26,340 nt of DNA from a virus, in IMG/VR virus record IMGVR_UViG_3300033571_010663, positions 1-26,340 of that record. One strand, 5' to 3'. This document shows positions 13,444-20,343 of the stretch, piece after piece (within the stretch, counting starts at the first letter, position 1; each line of letters opens with the position of its first letter). Below the pieces are notes generated by a model. The model worked only from the letters and a program-made list of their open reading frames with translations, was not told the DNA's origin and made no database searches. The position numbers were made by a program, and so were the translations under genes.

Positions 13444-13821
13444 CTAAAAGCCCCTCTTGATTAAGTAATTTGCATAGGCTTGCGCCAAGTTATGCGCTCC
13501 GGCGAGTGTGACTGCATAACCGCAGAACTTACCTGAATTAAAATGCTCATCCGGCTCCCCTGGGTGTCGCAAAGCAGTAAAATAATAATCGCCTCGCGAA
13601 CGAAGAGTTGGTCTGTAACCTCTAGCAATAGAATACAGAGAAGGTTGAACAGTTTCAAGATCGCAGTAGATGAATCCAATTTTCTTTCCGTCTAGCATAA
13701 CCGACTCTTCGTAATAATCGTAGGAACCGGAACTTGTAACTGTGATCGTAATTCGTTCAGTCATTAGAAAGTTGCAATTGGGAAGTAGCAGTTTAATGTC
13801 ATGCTCAGGACAGGTAATCAT
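13444..13821 (-). CDS. Unknown phage protein (125 aa)
   Basis: The ATG overlaps the previous TGA as ATGA, so I keep this start; an internal ATG twenty codons in (MTERITITVTSSGSYDYY) is a possible alternative and begins the better-looking part of the protein. The sequence is Tyr-rich and mixed alpha/beta, ending HNLAQAYANYLIKRGF. I cannot name the family. It is the third gene of the cassette beginning with the 14427-14455 promoter. Confidence 0.6.
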   Translation of the reverse strand: MITCPEHDIKLLLPNCNFLMTERITITVTSSGSYDYYEESVMLDGKKIGFIYCDLETVQPSLYSIARGYRPTLRSRGDYYFTALRHPGEPDEHFNSGKFCGYAVTLAGAHNLAQAYANYLIKRGF

Positions 13822-14111
13822 CCTTTGTAACTAGCAACCTCCGCCATTAAGGCTGCAACTTCGTTTGGAGTAACCCAGCCTGCAACCATTCCTGTGAAAT
13901 CAACCTTGTGCCCAACGGCATCAAACTTTTCGGTTACGAACTCGTCTCCAAGAAGGACTGCAACTTCACAGTCTTCACTTGTGCGAAAACTCTTGCCGTC
14001 ATCTGGCGTGTGTCTTTTTTCACAGTAATTGTTGGCTCCGAACATTACGGATACTTGGTATCCATTGGTGAAGGTAACCTGAAAACCGCTACCAGAGTGA
14101 ACTGCAAACAT
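13818..14111 (-). CDS. Conserved phage/plasmid protein with FxVTFxNGYxVSVxFGxxNYC motif (97 aa)
   Basis: From the ATG at 14109-14111 the protein reads MFAVHSGSGFQVTFTNGYQV, then SVMFGANNYCEKR, then a segment SEDCEVAVLLGDEFV, and ends VTPNEVAALMAEVASYKG. I recognise the first motif as a recurrent small orphan of phages and plasmids; its function is not known. A TTG further upstream would extend it into the preceding gene and is unlikely. The gap before the ATG is 32 bases and has no clear Shine-Dalgarno site. Confidence 0.7.
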   Translation of the reverse strand: MFAVHSGSGFQVTFTNGYQVSVMFGANNYCEKRHTPDDGKSFRTSEDCEVAVLLGDEFVTEKFDAVGHKVDFTGMVAGWVTPNEVAALMAEVASYKG

Positions 14112-14143
14112 TGTCTTGAAAGCAATGGGAAAGTGAAAGCGAA

Positions 14144-14359
14144 CTAAAGGTACTTGCGCTCTACGCAAGCAATCCTTGTTTGATTAACAAAGAAAGCATC
14201 TTCGTAGTGCATAAGAGCCCTGTCCTTGCTGTTAGCACAAATTATCTGCGATGTTGCGTTAAGAGCGTCGTTTAGGGGATAAGAAACCCCGTAGGCCACA
14301 ACTCCGGCCGAACTAAAGCAAGCAAAACTGAAGCCAAGCGAAAAGAGAAAGTCTTTCAT
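14144..14359 (-). CDS. Small membrane-anchored or exported protein (71 aa)
   Basis: The N-terminus MKDFLFSLGFSFACFSSAGV looks like a signal peptide or a single membrane helix after one Lys, with AYGVSYPL after it. The rest is soluble with two Cys (Cys41 and Cys65) that could pair outside the cytoplasm. It is the first gene after the 14427-14455 promoter, and the leader AACCACAACTTTC lacks a Shine-Dalgarno site. A host-envelope role is possible but unproven. Confidence 0.65.
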   Translation of the reverse strand: MKDFLFSLGFSFACFSSAGVVAYGVSYPLNDALNATSQIICANSKDRALMHYEDAFFVNQTRIACVERKYL

Positions 14360-14388
14360 TGAAAAAAGAAAGTTGTGGTTTTAACTAA

Positions 14389-14417
14389 CAGCAGGAAAGT
14401 TGTTACACCTCCCGCTG
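14389..14417 (-). ncRNA. 5' leader hairpin of the 14359 cassette
   Basis: Directly after the expected transcription start, CAGCGGGAGGT pairs with ACTTTCCTGCTG around a six-base loop (GTAACA), with one bulged T and a few G-T pairs. It is one of a family of hairpins at the same place in the cassettes. Confidence 0.65.
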
Positions 14418-14426
14418 CATACATAC

Positions 14427-14455
14427 ATTATACACCATTTACAGTGGTATGTCAA
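14427..14455 (-). promoter_or_regulatory. Cassette promoter with operator-like dyad (for 14359)
   Basis: Minus strand: -35 TTGACA (14450-14455), 17-bp spacer, -10 TATAAT (14427-14432), a perfect sigma70/SigA consensus. The spacer holds ACCA-N7-TGGT. The upstream bases are CTTTGAC, as in the other cassettes. Confidence 0.9.
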
Positions 14456-14484
14456 GTCAAAGTCTGATTGATTTCAAACTTAAC

Positions 14485-14967
14485 TTACTGCAGGTCATCG
14501 TAACTGGCCAGCTTATCAAACAGGAAAGTTGTTTTTCCGCCTGCTCGATAAAGAATCCGTGGCGCATGATGTAAGCTTCCTAAACAAACTACATTCTTAA
14601 AGTCAATCTCATTATGCTTGTTTACAAAGCACATTGAAGTACAAGAGAACAGCGTCTTAAGTTGATCGTAGAACTCAACCGCATAATCATGCACACTGAA
14701 AAACTCAAACTCATCGCCAACAAAAAGTGATCGGTTGTCTTTAATGCACTTCCTAATAAGCTCTTCAGTTAAGGAAACTGAATCTACAAAGTTGTACTCG
14801 TTCAAACAGTTGTAGCCTTCCAGTTCAATGAAAGGAAGAACTTTATCTTTCGGCGCCAGAAAAAGAATACGTTGGGTCTTGGATCTTTGTAAGTGTTCCT
14901 TTGCGCCTTTCAGTCTACGTTCAACTTCAGCCAAACTAAAATGTTCTGTCGTTGGGATCTTTGCCAT
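14485..14967 (-). CDS. Unknown protein (160 aa)
   Basis: The protein begins MAKIPTTEHFSLAEVERRLK and continues with strands such as QRILFLAPKD and FVGDEFEFFSVHDYAVEFYD that suggest an alpha/beta fold, with CFVNKHNEIDF and VVCLGSLHHAPRI later. I cannot assign a family. AAGGA nine bases before the ATG is a clear ribosome binding site. It stands alone between the terminator at 15098-15132 and the next cassette promoter, with a weaker promoter candidate at 15006-15034. Confidence 0.7.
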   Translation of the reverse strand: MAKIPTTEHFSLAEVERRLKGAKEHLQRSKTQRILFLAPKDKVLPFIELEGYNCLNEYNFVDSVSLTEELIRKCIKDNRSLFVGDEFEFFSVHDYAVEFYDQLKTLFSCTSMCFVNKHNEIDFKNVVCLGSLHHAPRILYRAGGKTTFLFDKLASYDDLQ

Positions 14968-15005
14968 CGGAGTTCCTTTATGAAAAGTAACTGTGAAAGT
15001 GCATG

Positions 15006-15034
15006 AATCTAACCTGAATCGCCGCTTTCTTCAA
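15006..15034 (-). promoter_or_regulatory. Possible weak promoter without the dyad
   Basis: TTGAAG (15029-15034), 17 bases, TAGATT (15006-15011) on the minus strand lie after the 15098-15132 terminator and before the 160-aa gene, where a promoter is needed. The match is partial and there is no operator dyad. Confidence 0.3.
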
Positions 15035-15097
15035 CGGCTCCAAGAATCGCCCTGAAGGTGCCTCAACCGTCTCCCGCGCCTATCCCTAGCCAAGCAC

Positions 15098-15132
15098 AAA
15101 GAAAGCCCCTTCCAGGAGCAACTGGAGGGGGC
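15098..15132 (-). terminator. Intrinsic terminator inside the small-gene region
   Basis: The stem GCCCCCTCCAG/CTGGAAGGGGC (one mismatch) closes the loop TTGCTC and is followed by TTTCTTTG on the minus strand. It lies 22 bases after the stop of the 71-aa gene and is the only clear intrinsic terminator within the cassette field. Confidence 0.85.
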
Positions 15133-15153
15133 TGGTGAATCTCTGGGGGCAAG

Positions 15154-15369
15154 CTAGAGGACGCTATCTGGTTTGATAAGCCTGAAGTCTTCGATCCCGT
15201 AGTAAGCGTTTGTACTTTTACTAGCAGACCGAAGAAATTTTATCTCGTTATCTGCGCCATGTCTTGACTTAAACCACTTGTGATTCCATCTGCCGTTGCA
15301 TTTAACTGCAACGCAGAAAGAAGCATCTTTTTCAATCTGTCGCCCTGAGGTGAGAGTAAAGATTTTCAT
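15154..15369 (-). CDS. Unknown small basic protein (71 aa)
   Basis: The ATG at 15367-15369 gives MKIFTLTSGRQIEKDASFCV and later NGRWNHKWFKSRHGAD, ending AYYGIEDFRLIKPDSVL. The protein appears beta-rich with aromatic residues. Longer frames enter the end of the preceding gene and are rejected. It is the last gene before the terminator at 15098-15132. No family recognised. Confidence 0.65.
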   Translation of the reverse strand: MKIFTLTSGRQIEKDASFCVAVKCNGRWNHKWFKSRHGADNEIKFLRSASKSTNAYYGIEDFRLIKPDSVL

Positions 15370-15406
15370 GGTCTTGGTGAAGGTTTTCGTTTGTTCTGTA
15401 AGTGCT

Positions 15407-15619
15407 TCAGCGAATCCTTGTAACCCTGAGAGTTGACTTGCCCATGCCAGAGCGAAAATCAATCCACGCCCACTCATTAACTTCAAGTGCGTCAACGGTG
15501 GCTCTATCTACGCAATGCTGAACAAAAATTGCATTGCCTCGGCTAACTACGCCGTAGCGTTCTACGTCGTAGAGTTTAACAATGTCGTCGTGGGAAATTT
15601 TTGTAAGTGTTGCGGTCAT
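15407..15619 (-). CDS. Unknown small protein (70 aa)
   Basis: The start ATG overlaps the previous TGA as ATGA (15616-15619), so translation is probably coupled. The protein MTATLTKISHDDIVKLYDVE continues with VVSRGNAIFVQHCVDRATVD and ends RSGMGKSTLRVTRIR. The last part looks a little like a P-loop (GMGKST) but is at the extreme C-terminus and lacks the fold, so it is not an ATPase. No family recognised. Confidence 0.65.
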   Translation of the reverse strand: MTATLTKISHDDIVKLYDVERYGVVSRGNAIFVQHCVDRATVDALEVNEWAWIDFRSGMGKSTLRVTRIR

Positions 15620-15822
15620 TTGTTGGGATTGCAAGTGTGCTGAGTGACGGAAACTTGAGTGCAGTTGCCCTCAATCTCCATCAGGGCTGCATCTATGTCG
15701 TAGATGCTTTGGTGATACGTACCTTTCGCGTAAACGTCGGGAAACTTTGACTGAAGGCTGATAAGCTGTGCCCTGTAGTCAATCAGAGCAAGTCTGATAG
15801 TTGTTGAAGAAAGAATTGCCAT
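15616..15822 (-). CDS. Unknown small helical protein (68 aa)
   Basis: The protein is mostly helical: SSTTIRLALIDYRAQLISLQ, then YHQSIYDIDAALMEIEGNC. It is the second gene of the cassette with the 16265-16293 promoter. The leader CAACCACAAACTTTTCTGAC before the ATG is one of the repeated leaders without a Shine-Dalgarno site seen in this region. Confidence 0.65.
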   Translation of the reverse strand: MAILSSTTIRLALIDYRAQLISLQSKFPDVYAKGTYHQSIYDIDAALMEIEGNCTQVSVTQHTCNPNK

Positions 15823-15846
15823 GTCAGAAAAGTTTGTGGTTGATAA

Positions 15847-16182
15847 TTAAACGTAAACCGCGCAGCTAACTGCGGTAAACTCAATAGTTAGCTTGTAACC
15901 GAAAGAAGAGTCTTTACACTTTTCGCATATGGCATTAAAGCCACCGCTGCCACTTACGGCTTTATCAATGCGATCCATCCAGGAAATGGAACTGTTAAAG
16001 AGAACGTGAATCTGTATTTTCATTTCGTCAATCGTTGGACGACGAAACTCATTGCTGGAATGAATCATCCATTTCCAGTCAAGTACCTCCATGACTTTGG
16101 CAACTTTATCAAAGTCAAACTTTTCAATAGCGTCATCTACCGCCATGTAAGCGCGGCCCAGTGAAGGAGTAGAAGTTTCCAT
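15847..16182 (-). CDS. Conserved phage orphan with FDFDKVxKVMExLDWKW motif (111 aa)
   Basis: The motif AIEKFDFDKVAKVMEVLDWKW followed by PTIDEMKIQIHVLF (quoted in part) and then GSGGFNAICEK and a strand-rich end LTIEFTAVSCAVYV is one I recognise from many phage genomes ('W-x-W ... P-T-x-x-E-L-x-x-x-A-x-x-L ... S-G-G-F'). No function is established. It opens its cassette; the leader ACAAAATGGAAAC over the ATG is nearly the same as at 19664 and 9785. Confidence 0.75.
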   Translation of the reverse strand: METSTPSLGRAYMAVDDAIEKFDFDKVAKVMEVLDWKWMIHSSNEFRRPTIDEMKIQIHVLFNSSISWMDRIDKAVSGSGGFNAICEKCKDSSFGYKLTIEFTAVSCAVYV

Positions 16183-16225
16183 TTTGTAAAACTGTGGGGT
16201 GAAAGATTAAATGTGAAACAAAGTC

Positions 16226-16257
16226 TGCGAAGTAAAGTTGTTACACCTCCCGCTGCA
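16226..16257 (-). ncRNA. 5' leader hairpin of the 16182 cassette (chimeric)
   Basis: The left arm TGCAGCGGGAGGT is identical to that at 14389-14417, but the right arm ACTTTACTTCGCA is like the other cassettes. Ten of thirteen positions still pair. The mismatches suggest recombination between leaders. Confidence 0.5.
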
Positions 16258-16264
16258 TACATAC

Positions 16265-16293
16265 ATTATACACCATTTTTAGTGGTGTGTCAA
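16265..16293 (-). promoter_or_regulatory. Cassette promoter with operator-like dyad (for 16182)
   Basis: TTGACA (16288-16293), 17 bp, TATAAT (16265-16270) on the minus strand. ACACCA-N7-TGGTGT is a perfect 6-bp dyad spanning from the last base of the -35 to the first base of the -10. The TGA stop of the preceding gene (16290-16292) lies inside the -35. Confidence 0.92.
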
Positions 16294-16550
16294 GTGAAAG
16301 AACGACCTCCTTTGTACTTGTTTTCCTGAATAAGAAGTTGCTTAGCAGCAGACTTTGCCATAGAAAGCAACTCTGACTGAGTAACCATCTTCTTACCGTT
16401 GCGCCTAAGTAAAGCGTAGATGTTTCCAGTCAAGGAATCCCATTGTTGAGTGTCAGTGTCAACAAAGTTTTCGTGATCCCTTGACTTTATAGCGTGTTTG
16501 TAAGCGACAGAGCCGCGAACAATTTCAATAACTTGGTCGTTAAGGGTCAT
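16290..16550 (-). CDS. Unknown small protein (86 aa)
   Basis: The protein MTLNDQVIEIVRGSVAYKHA is followed by a polar middle and a helix TQSELLSMAKSAAKQLLIQ, with a basic end. It is the second and last gene of the cassette starting at 17134-17162. Its stop codon is embedded in the next promoter's -35. No family recognised. The leader has no Shine-Dalgarno site. Confidence 0.65.
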   Translation of the reverse strand: MTLNDQVIEIVRGSVAYKHAIKSRDHENFVDTDTQQWDSLTGNIYALLRRNGKKMVTQSELLSMAKSAAKQLLIQENKYKGGRSFT

Positions 16551-16579
16551 TTGTTGTAAATAAAACTGTAAACCGTGAA

Positions 16580-17062
16580 CTATCGGGTAAATTCCCGAAT
16601 CTGAGACTTGAGAGCACTAACCTTGGCCTCTAGGCACTTAATCTCTTCTCTTGTCTTGGTGATCTCTTCTACAGTGTAATCTGTACGACCAGGCTCCGAT
16701 TCTCGCCACTCTCCAGACAAGAGAACGCCATCTACGATTGAGCAGACATAAAATTCTCTTTTGACGTAGCTGCAACTGTACTCACCTGATTGGTAAGTCT
16801 TATCCAAAGTAGCATACACTGTGCGTTCGTAACTCCAGTCGATAACGAATCTGAACTTGTTTTCTTGCAATTTATCTTGGAGAGGAAGAAGAAGCTCTTT
16901 GAGTTTCTTGGTTGCGCTCCTGTATGGAGTCACATTGACAATCTTTGTGCCAACCAGCGGCAACAGTAACTGTTGAATCTCTGCCTGAATTTCATTGGCA
17001 GTCTTGTTGACTAAGTTGCGTGTTGCAACTTCTTTGGCGAAAAGTGAATCCGAAGTAAACAT
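16580..17062 (-). CDS. Unknown protein with C-terminal coiled coil (160 aa)
   Basis: An N-terminal helical part (VNKTANEIQAEIQQLLLPLV) is followed by beta-rich sequence (NKFRFVIDWSYERTVYATLD) and a C-terminal coiled coil (EITKTREEIKCLEAKVSALK). I cannot name a family. It is the first gene of its cassette, 72 bases after the -10. The leader has TCACAAACAAACATTC before the ATG and no strong ribosome binding site. Confidence 0.68.
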   Translation of the reverse strand: MFTSDSLFAKEVATRNLVNKTANEIQAEIQQLLLPLVGTKIVNVTPYRSATKKLKELLLPLQDKLQENKFRFVIDWSYERTVYATLDKTYQSGEYSCSYVKREFYVCSIVDGVLLSGEWRESEPGRTDYTVEEITKTREEIKCLEAKVSALKSQIREFTR

Positions 17063-17095
17063 GACAGGAATGTTTGTTTGTGAGTAAAGAAAGTC

Positions 17096-17126
17096 TGCGA
17101 GAGAAAGTTGCTAGTCCTTCCCCCGC
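17096..17126 (-). ncRNA. 5' leader hairpin of the 17062 cassette
   Basis: TGCGGGGGAAGG pairs over 12 positions with CTTTCTCTCGCA (several G-T pairs) around the loop ACTAGCA or similar. Compared with the other copies the sequence differs in both arms while pairing is kept. Confidence 0.7.
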
Positions 17127-17133
17127 ATGAGTT

Positions 17134-17162
17134 AATTATACCACATATTCAGTGGTACGTCA
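17134..17162 (-). promoter_or_regulatory. Cassette promoter with operator-like dyad (for 17062)
   Basis: TTGACG (17157-17162), 17 bp, TATAAT (17134-17139) on the minus strand, with the dyad TACCAC-N7-GTGGTA in spacer and -10 edge. It is the only full copy with a changed -35 (G for A in the sixth base). Confidence 0.88.
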
Positions 17163-17178
17163 AGTGAAAGAATGGATG

Positions 17179-17700
17179 CTATTTATGCAAGCCATCCCAC
17201 CACTTACTTGAATTGGCGACCTGTTTAAGCATTCTGTTGCAGAAAATACTTACCTGGCGCTTGCTTTCGTATGTCATTGGATATTGATCAAAGTTATCCT
17301 CTCCGTAACTGCCAGCAACAGCAATATACCCAGATGCCCTTTCGATTGGATTGTTAGAGCAAAGCTTGTCGATAAGCTCTTCTCTTTTCATGCCAAAATA
17401 GTTAGCAACTGAATCAAGGGATTTGCCATCTCCAAACCATGCCGGTAGGCGTGGATGGTAAACACTATCGCCAACCGCAAATATCTCGGATTCGTGGGAA
17501 AAGATTCTGTGGCATCGCTCAAGTCCAATATCATGCCGAACCCATTTGTCCTTGCCGTCCCTATTTTCAATCTCAACAACTATCAAACATGGATCATAAA
17601 TACCTCTTCGATCAATGCAAAGAAACTTGCCACCATGTTCAACTGGATCGGCATCACCAAGATTGGCGATACAGTGAAAACTAGGCTGATAAGTGCTCAT
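17179..17700 (-). CDS. Conserved orphan, 'IANLGDxxPxExGG' type (173 aa)
   Basis: The protein starts MSTYQPSFHCIANLGDADPV followed by EHGGKFLCIDRRGIYDP, a pattern I associate with a small orphan family. A central SVYHPRLPAWFGDG and a helix VANYFGMKREELIDKLCSNN follow, then FDQYPMTYESKRQVSIFCNR. It is the last gene before the 17134-17162 promoter. Function unknown. The ATG at 17698-17700 has no Shine-Dalgarno site; the leader has CACCACAGAGATTCACA. Confidence 0.68.
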   Translation of the reverse strand: MSTYQPSFHCIANLGDADPVEHGGKFLCIDRRGIYDPCLIVVEIENRDGKDKWVRHDIGLERCHRIFSHESEIFAVGDSVYHPRLPAWFGDGKSLDSVANYFGMKREELIDKLCSNNPIERASGYIAVAGSYGEDNFDQYPMTYESKRQVSIFCNRMLKQVANSSKWWDGLHK

Positions 17701-17738
17701 TGTGAATCTCTGTGGTGAAATGAATTGAAGTGAACTGA

Positions 17739-18308
17739 TCAGAACAGTAGGCCGTCTTCGTTGAAGTCGTAATCATTGGCGCGAATGGACTCAATGACCT
17801 GTTCGCGGGAAGTTTGATAGTCGTACTCCCTGCTAAGAATTGAAAGATAATCCTCAAGCAAAGCACGTTTGTAATTTAACTCTACCTCCTGAGCTTCTTC
17901 GGTATACTTAAACTCTGCCAGCCAATCTTTCGGCTTCCAGTGATCGCAACCACAGTCATCCTCGGAATTGGCTAATTCCCTTTTCTTCCAGTCCTTGAAC
18001 TCCTGTATGTATTCCGCCAGGTACTGTTTGGCCGTCTTGAAAGTATCGCAATGCTTGCCATGGTTACTCCTAATCGCTTTGCAGGAATCAAGTAGATACT
18101 CTTTTAGCTCACCTTTGATTAAGTTGCGACGACCAAAATCAAACTCTGTAATCTCCAGACCAACCAGCTCCGCATCTTCGTAGGTACACTCCCACCAATC
18201 GTGATCGACGTTAAGATCCCAGTGATCGTTAAGTGCTTTTTCTTGCGCTTTTTCTGAAAGCTCATCAAACTTGTAAAGCGTGTAAGTGACTGTTTTTGTT
18301 GTAGGCAT
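17739..18308 (-). CDS. Conserved phage orphan with YKFDELSEKAQEKA motif (189 aa)
   Basis: The N-terminus TYTLYKFDELSEKAQEKALN followed by DWWECTYEDAELVGLEI is a very common phage pattern (sometimes labelled, without evidence, as an antitoxin N-terminus). The C-terminus (LEDYLSILSREYDYQTSREQ, then VIESIRANDYDFNEDG) also matches the family. A Cys/His cluster DDCGCDHW sits in the middle. Function is unknown. GGAGA lies seven bases before the ATG, one of the few clear ribosome binding sites here. Confidence 0.78.
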   Translation of the reverse strand: MPTTKTVTYTLYKFDELSEKAQEKALNDHWDLNVDHDWWECTYEDAELVGLEITEFDFGRRNLIKGELKEYLLDSCKAIRSNHGKHCDTFKTAKQYLAEYIQEFKDWKKRELANSEDDCGCDHWKPKDWLAEFKYTEEAQEVELNYKRALLEDYLSILSREYDYQTSREQVIESIRANDYDFNEDGLLF

Positions 18309-18347
18309 GGTAAATCTCCGGTTTGTGGTTGAAGCTAGTGATTGAAA

Positions 18348-18698
18348 CTAAACAGTAGGGCAGGGCTTACCTTCCCAATAATCGGAAAAAAGTGAAACAA
18401 CGTCATCAACCCTATCCATTAAGGAATCAGATTCTGACCCTATGTCAGCAACTAACTCTTCCGGTTCATTGCCAAGAACAACGAATAGGGTAGCCGTAAC
18501 ACTACCGTCGCTAACGACAACATGAGACTCGTCAACTGAAGTAATTACTTCAGCAACAAACAATCTCTGCCTAAGTATTGACAGTCTGTTGTCAACATGA
18601 AACCATTCGCAACCATCGTTTACCGCATGTAGTCTAAGTCCATCTTTTTGAAGATGGCTTAGCAGTGACATAACAGGTGGATTCCAGTCGTAAGCCAT
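18348..18698 (-). CDS. Conserved orphan with 'VVLGNEPEELVAD' motif (116 aa)
   Basis: Pattern: MSLLSHLQKDGLRLHAVNDG, then VDESHVVVSDGSVTATLFVV and LGNEPEELVADIGSESD, ending FSDYWEGKPCPTV. This combination of an early 'L-x-x-x-G-x-x-L-x-x-V-x-D-G', a 'V-L-G-N-x-P-x-E-[IL]-V-A-D' core and a 'W-x-x-K-P-C-P' end is a family I recognise from plasmids and phages, with unknown function. It lies third in the 19664 cassette. No Shine-Dalgarno site; leader AACTCACTCAAATCATC. Confidence 0.75.
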   Translation of the reverse strand: MAYDWNPPVMSLLSHLQKDGLRLHAVNDGCEWFHVDNRLSILRQRLFVAEVITSVDESHVVVSDGSVTATLFVVLGNEPEELVADIGSESDSLMDRVDDVVSLFSDYWEGKPCPTV

Positions 18699-18741
18699 GA
18701 TGATTTGAGTGAGTTTGAGTGAGTTTGGGTAAATTGATGGT

Positions 18742-19122
18742 TTAGAAGCTGACGCGAGACTCGTAAAAGTCTCCCCAGCTTGTTAATCTCCAGCGACTGT
18801 GAACGTGATCGAGGAGAATTGTCGTTGCATATGTGCAACCAGTATTCAGATAGGTTGCAACAATGTTTCCGTAAAAGCTATCAACGTATGTGTTTTTATC
18901 GTTGATATGCTCCACTCCGTAAGTACGGAGTAACTCATCCAATGCAGAAAGTTTAACCTCAAATTTATGTGGAGAATTATAGCAAGCCTTAACCCACTCG
19001 CAGGTTATTGGGAATCGGCGTGGATGAGAAAGTGGGTCAACCCTACCTTGCATAATTAGCAAAGCAAGGTTGGCCTCAAACAAACTGCAATCCATACAGT
19101 CTGAAATATCTTGCGCTTTCAT
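18742..19122 (-). CDS. Conserved orphan with 'GVE ... NTGxTYxxTxL ... SWGDxxE' motif (126 aa)
   Basis: The C-terminal half, LDELLRTYGVEHIND then VATYLNTGCTYATTILLDHV then WRLTSWGDFYES, fits a widespread small family found in phages and plasmids, usually seen as a stand-alone 60-70 aa protein. Here about 60 residues precede it (MKAQDISDCMDCSLFEANLA), so this version is N-terminally extended. Its ATG overlaps the previous TGA (ATGA) and has AGAGG nine bases before it. Function unknown. Confidence 0.75.
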   Translation of the reverse strand: MKAQDISDCMDCSLFEANLALLIMQGRVDPLSHPRRFPITCEWVKACYNSPHKFEVKLSALDELLRTYGVEHINDKNTYVDSFYGNIVATYLNTGCTYATTILLDHVHSRWRLTSWGDFYESRVSF

Positions 19123-19664
19123 TCTGTTACCTCTGAATCATCGGAAACTCTGAAGCACTTGTAAGGCATGGCACCTTTATCAAACCAGTCTGGCCCCAAG
19201 CAGTAAGTCTTGATACTGCCAGGAGTAAGTAGGTAGCCAGCGCCAGGAGCACAAGGGCTACAGTATGCGCAAAGTGTATAGAACTTTGAGTCGGTAACAA
19301 AAATGTCTCCATCTGAATGAACATCGAATGTTACTCCCATCTCTCCCCCCTCTTCGTAATGGTATCTTGTGCAATCACCAGTATCTTGATGGTCAGTGTC
19401 TAAGTTATCAACAATCTCTTTGGCTATCTCCTTCGCATCAAAATTCGTGGAGTAATCTTCTAGCACTGACTTAACAGCATGAGCCAAGGAAGAAAGAAGT
19501 TCCTCCCTTGCATTTTCGTAGTCTACATCTACGCCATTTGCTTGAATTTCACTCCAAGCAAACTCGCCAAGTCTGTTGCTATGAATAACACCGTACCGAA
19601 TTCCGGTATCAGTGTTAATGTTTGTCTTGCCAAGTCCGTAGTCAATGCCAGAGTAAGTTTCCAT
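19119..19664 (-). CDS. Conserved orphan with CSPCAPGAGYL motif (181 aa)
   Basis: The start is ATG 19662-19664 (METYSGIDYGLGKTNINTDT, then GIRYGVI); a TTG upstream only adds leader sequence. The C-terminal region has YTLCAYCSPCAPGAGYLLTP with Cys132, Cys135 and Cys138, then TYCLGPDWFDKGAMPYKCFR. This arrangement (N-terminal 'G-x-x-x-T-N-I-x-x-x-T-G-I-R-Y-G-V' and 'C-S-P-C-x-P-x-A-G') is a family I know from phages and plasmids; the Cys may bind metal. Function unknown. It is the first gene of its cassette. Confidence 0.8.
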   Translation of the reverse strand: METYSGIDYGLGKTNINTDTGIRYGVIHSNRLGEFAWSEIQANGVDVDYENAREELLSSLAHAVKSVLEDYSTNFDAKEIAKEIVDNLDTDHQDTGDCTRYHYEEGGEMGVTFDVHSDGDIFVTDSKFYTLCAYCSPCAPGAGYLLTPGSIKTYCLGPDWFDKGAMPYKCFRVSDDSEVTE

Positions 19665-19701
19665 TTTGTGAAAGTTGTGAAAGAAAGTTGGGAACAAAGT
19701 C

Positions 19702-19733
19702 TGCGACGAAAAGTAGTTACACCTCTCGCCGCA
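19702..19733 (-). ncRNA. 5' leader hairpin of the 19664 cassette
   Basis: TGCGGCGAGAGGT pairs over all 13 positions with ACTTTTCGTCGCA (four G-T pairs) around the loop GTAACT. This is the most regular of the leader hairpins. Confidence 0.75.
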
Positions 19734-19740
19734 TGACAGT

Positions 19741-19769
19741 ATTATAGCACTTATTTAGTGCTATGTCAA
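19741..19769 (-). promoter_or_regulatory. Cassette promoter with perfect operator-like dyad (for 19664)
   Basis: TTGACA (19764-19769), 17 bp, TATAAT (19741-19746) on the minus strand. The dyad TAGCACT-AAATA-AGTGCTA has perfect 7-bp arms and fills the spacer. The arm core is GCACT rather than the CCACT of most other copies, changed on both sides. Confidence 0.93.
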
Positions 19770-19778
19770 GTGAAAGAA

Positions 19779-20306
19779 TCAGCGATCACCAGCAATGTAG
19801 CGATTAAAGTATTCAAGCGACTGTTCATCGTTATCTTCAAAGGAATCTTCTTGCAAGTCTTCGTCTTCATCTTCTTGATAAATCATGTTGTGCTCAATGT
19901 ATTCGGAGATAAGTGTAAATGGTACACCAATATCATTCAGCTCCGTCAGTGAAACATGTTCACCATTGTATCTTTTGACTATTACATCTCCAAACACTTC
20001 CACAGGCTCTTTAATTTCCGCCCACTTAACAACCTCGCTCGGTAAGTATCCCATGTAACCATTGATCAGCCTTCCGCCGCCATAAACTTCCTTAATTATA
20101 TAACCGCCATTTAATTTATCATTTAATCCGTTGCATTCCAGCGATTCTTCCCAAGTAATGTCTGGATGATCCTTAAGGTAAAGATCACACAAAACTCCCA
20201 AGCAACAGAAAGTGTTATCGCTGGGATTGTGCAAACACTCTTGCCCTTGCTTGTACTCCTCAGATCGAAGAGCCTTGATCCACTGTTGCTTAATTTGCTT
20301 GTTCAT
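19779..20306 (-). CDS. Conserved phage orphan, CCLGVLCDLY family, copy 2 (175 aa)
   Basis: MNKQIKQQWIKALRSEEYKQ then GQECLH, then FCCLGVLCDLYLKDH, then LPSEVVKWAEI and VSLTELNDIGVPFTLISEYI. This is the familiar phage family 'W-x-x-A-L-R-S-G-x-Y-x-Q-G ... F-C-C-L-G-V-L-C-D-L ... L-N-D-x-G-x-x-F-x-x-I-A'. A long acidic tail follows (EDEDEDLQEDSFEDNDEQ). It is the tandem paralogue of the gene at 20344-20751. The ATG at 20304-20306 is preceded by two AAACTTTC repeats and no Shine-Dalgarno site. Function unknown. Confidence 0.82.
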   Translation of the reverse strand: MNKQIKQQWIKALRSEEYKQGQECLHNPSDNTFCCLGVLCDLYLKDHPDITWEESLECNGLNDKLNGGYIIKEVYGGGRLINGYMGYLPSEVVKWAEIKEPVEVFGDVIVKRYNGEHVSLTELNDIGVPFTLISEYIEHNMIYQEDEDEDLQEDSFEDNDEQSLEYFNRYIAGDR

Positions 20307-20343
20307 TGTGAAAGTTTGAAAGTTTGATTGTTTTTGGATTAAA

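Noticed and set aside
15574-15640. P-loop (GMGKST) in the 70-aa protein at 15407-15619
   Set aside because: The match is at the very C-terminus without the supporting strand-helix fold or Walker B; it is a chance match.
19665-19697. TTG start giving eleven extra residues (MFPTFFHNFHK) on the CSPC orphan
   Set aside because: The extra codons are the leader (ACTTTC repeats), and the ATG begins with the same ACAAAATGGAAAC context as other genes.
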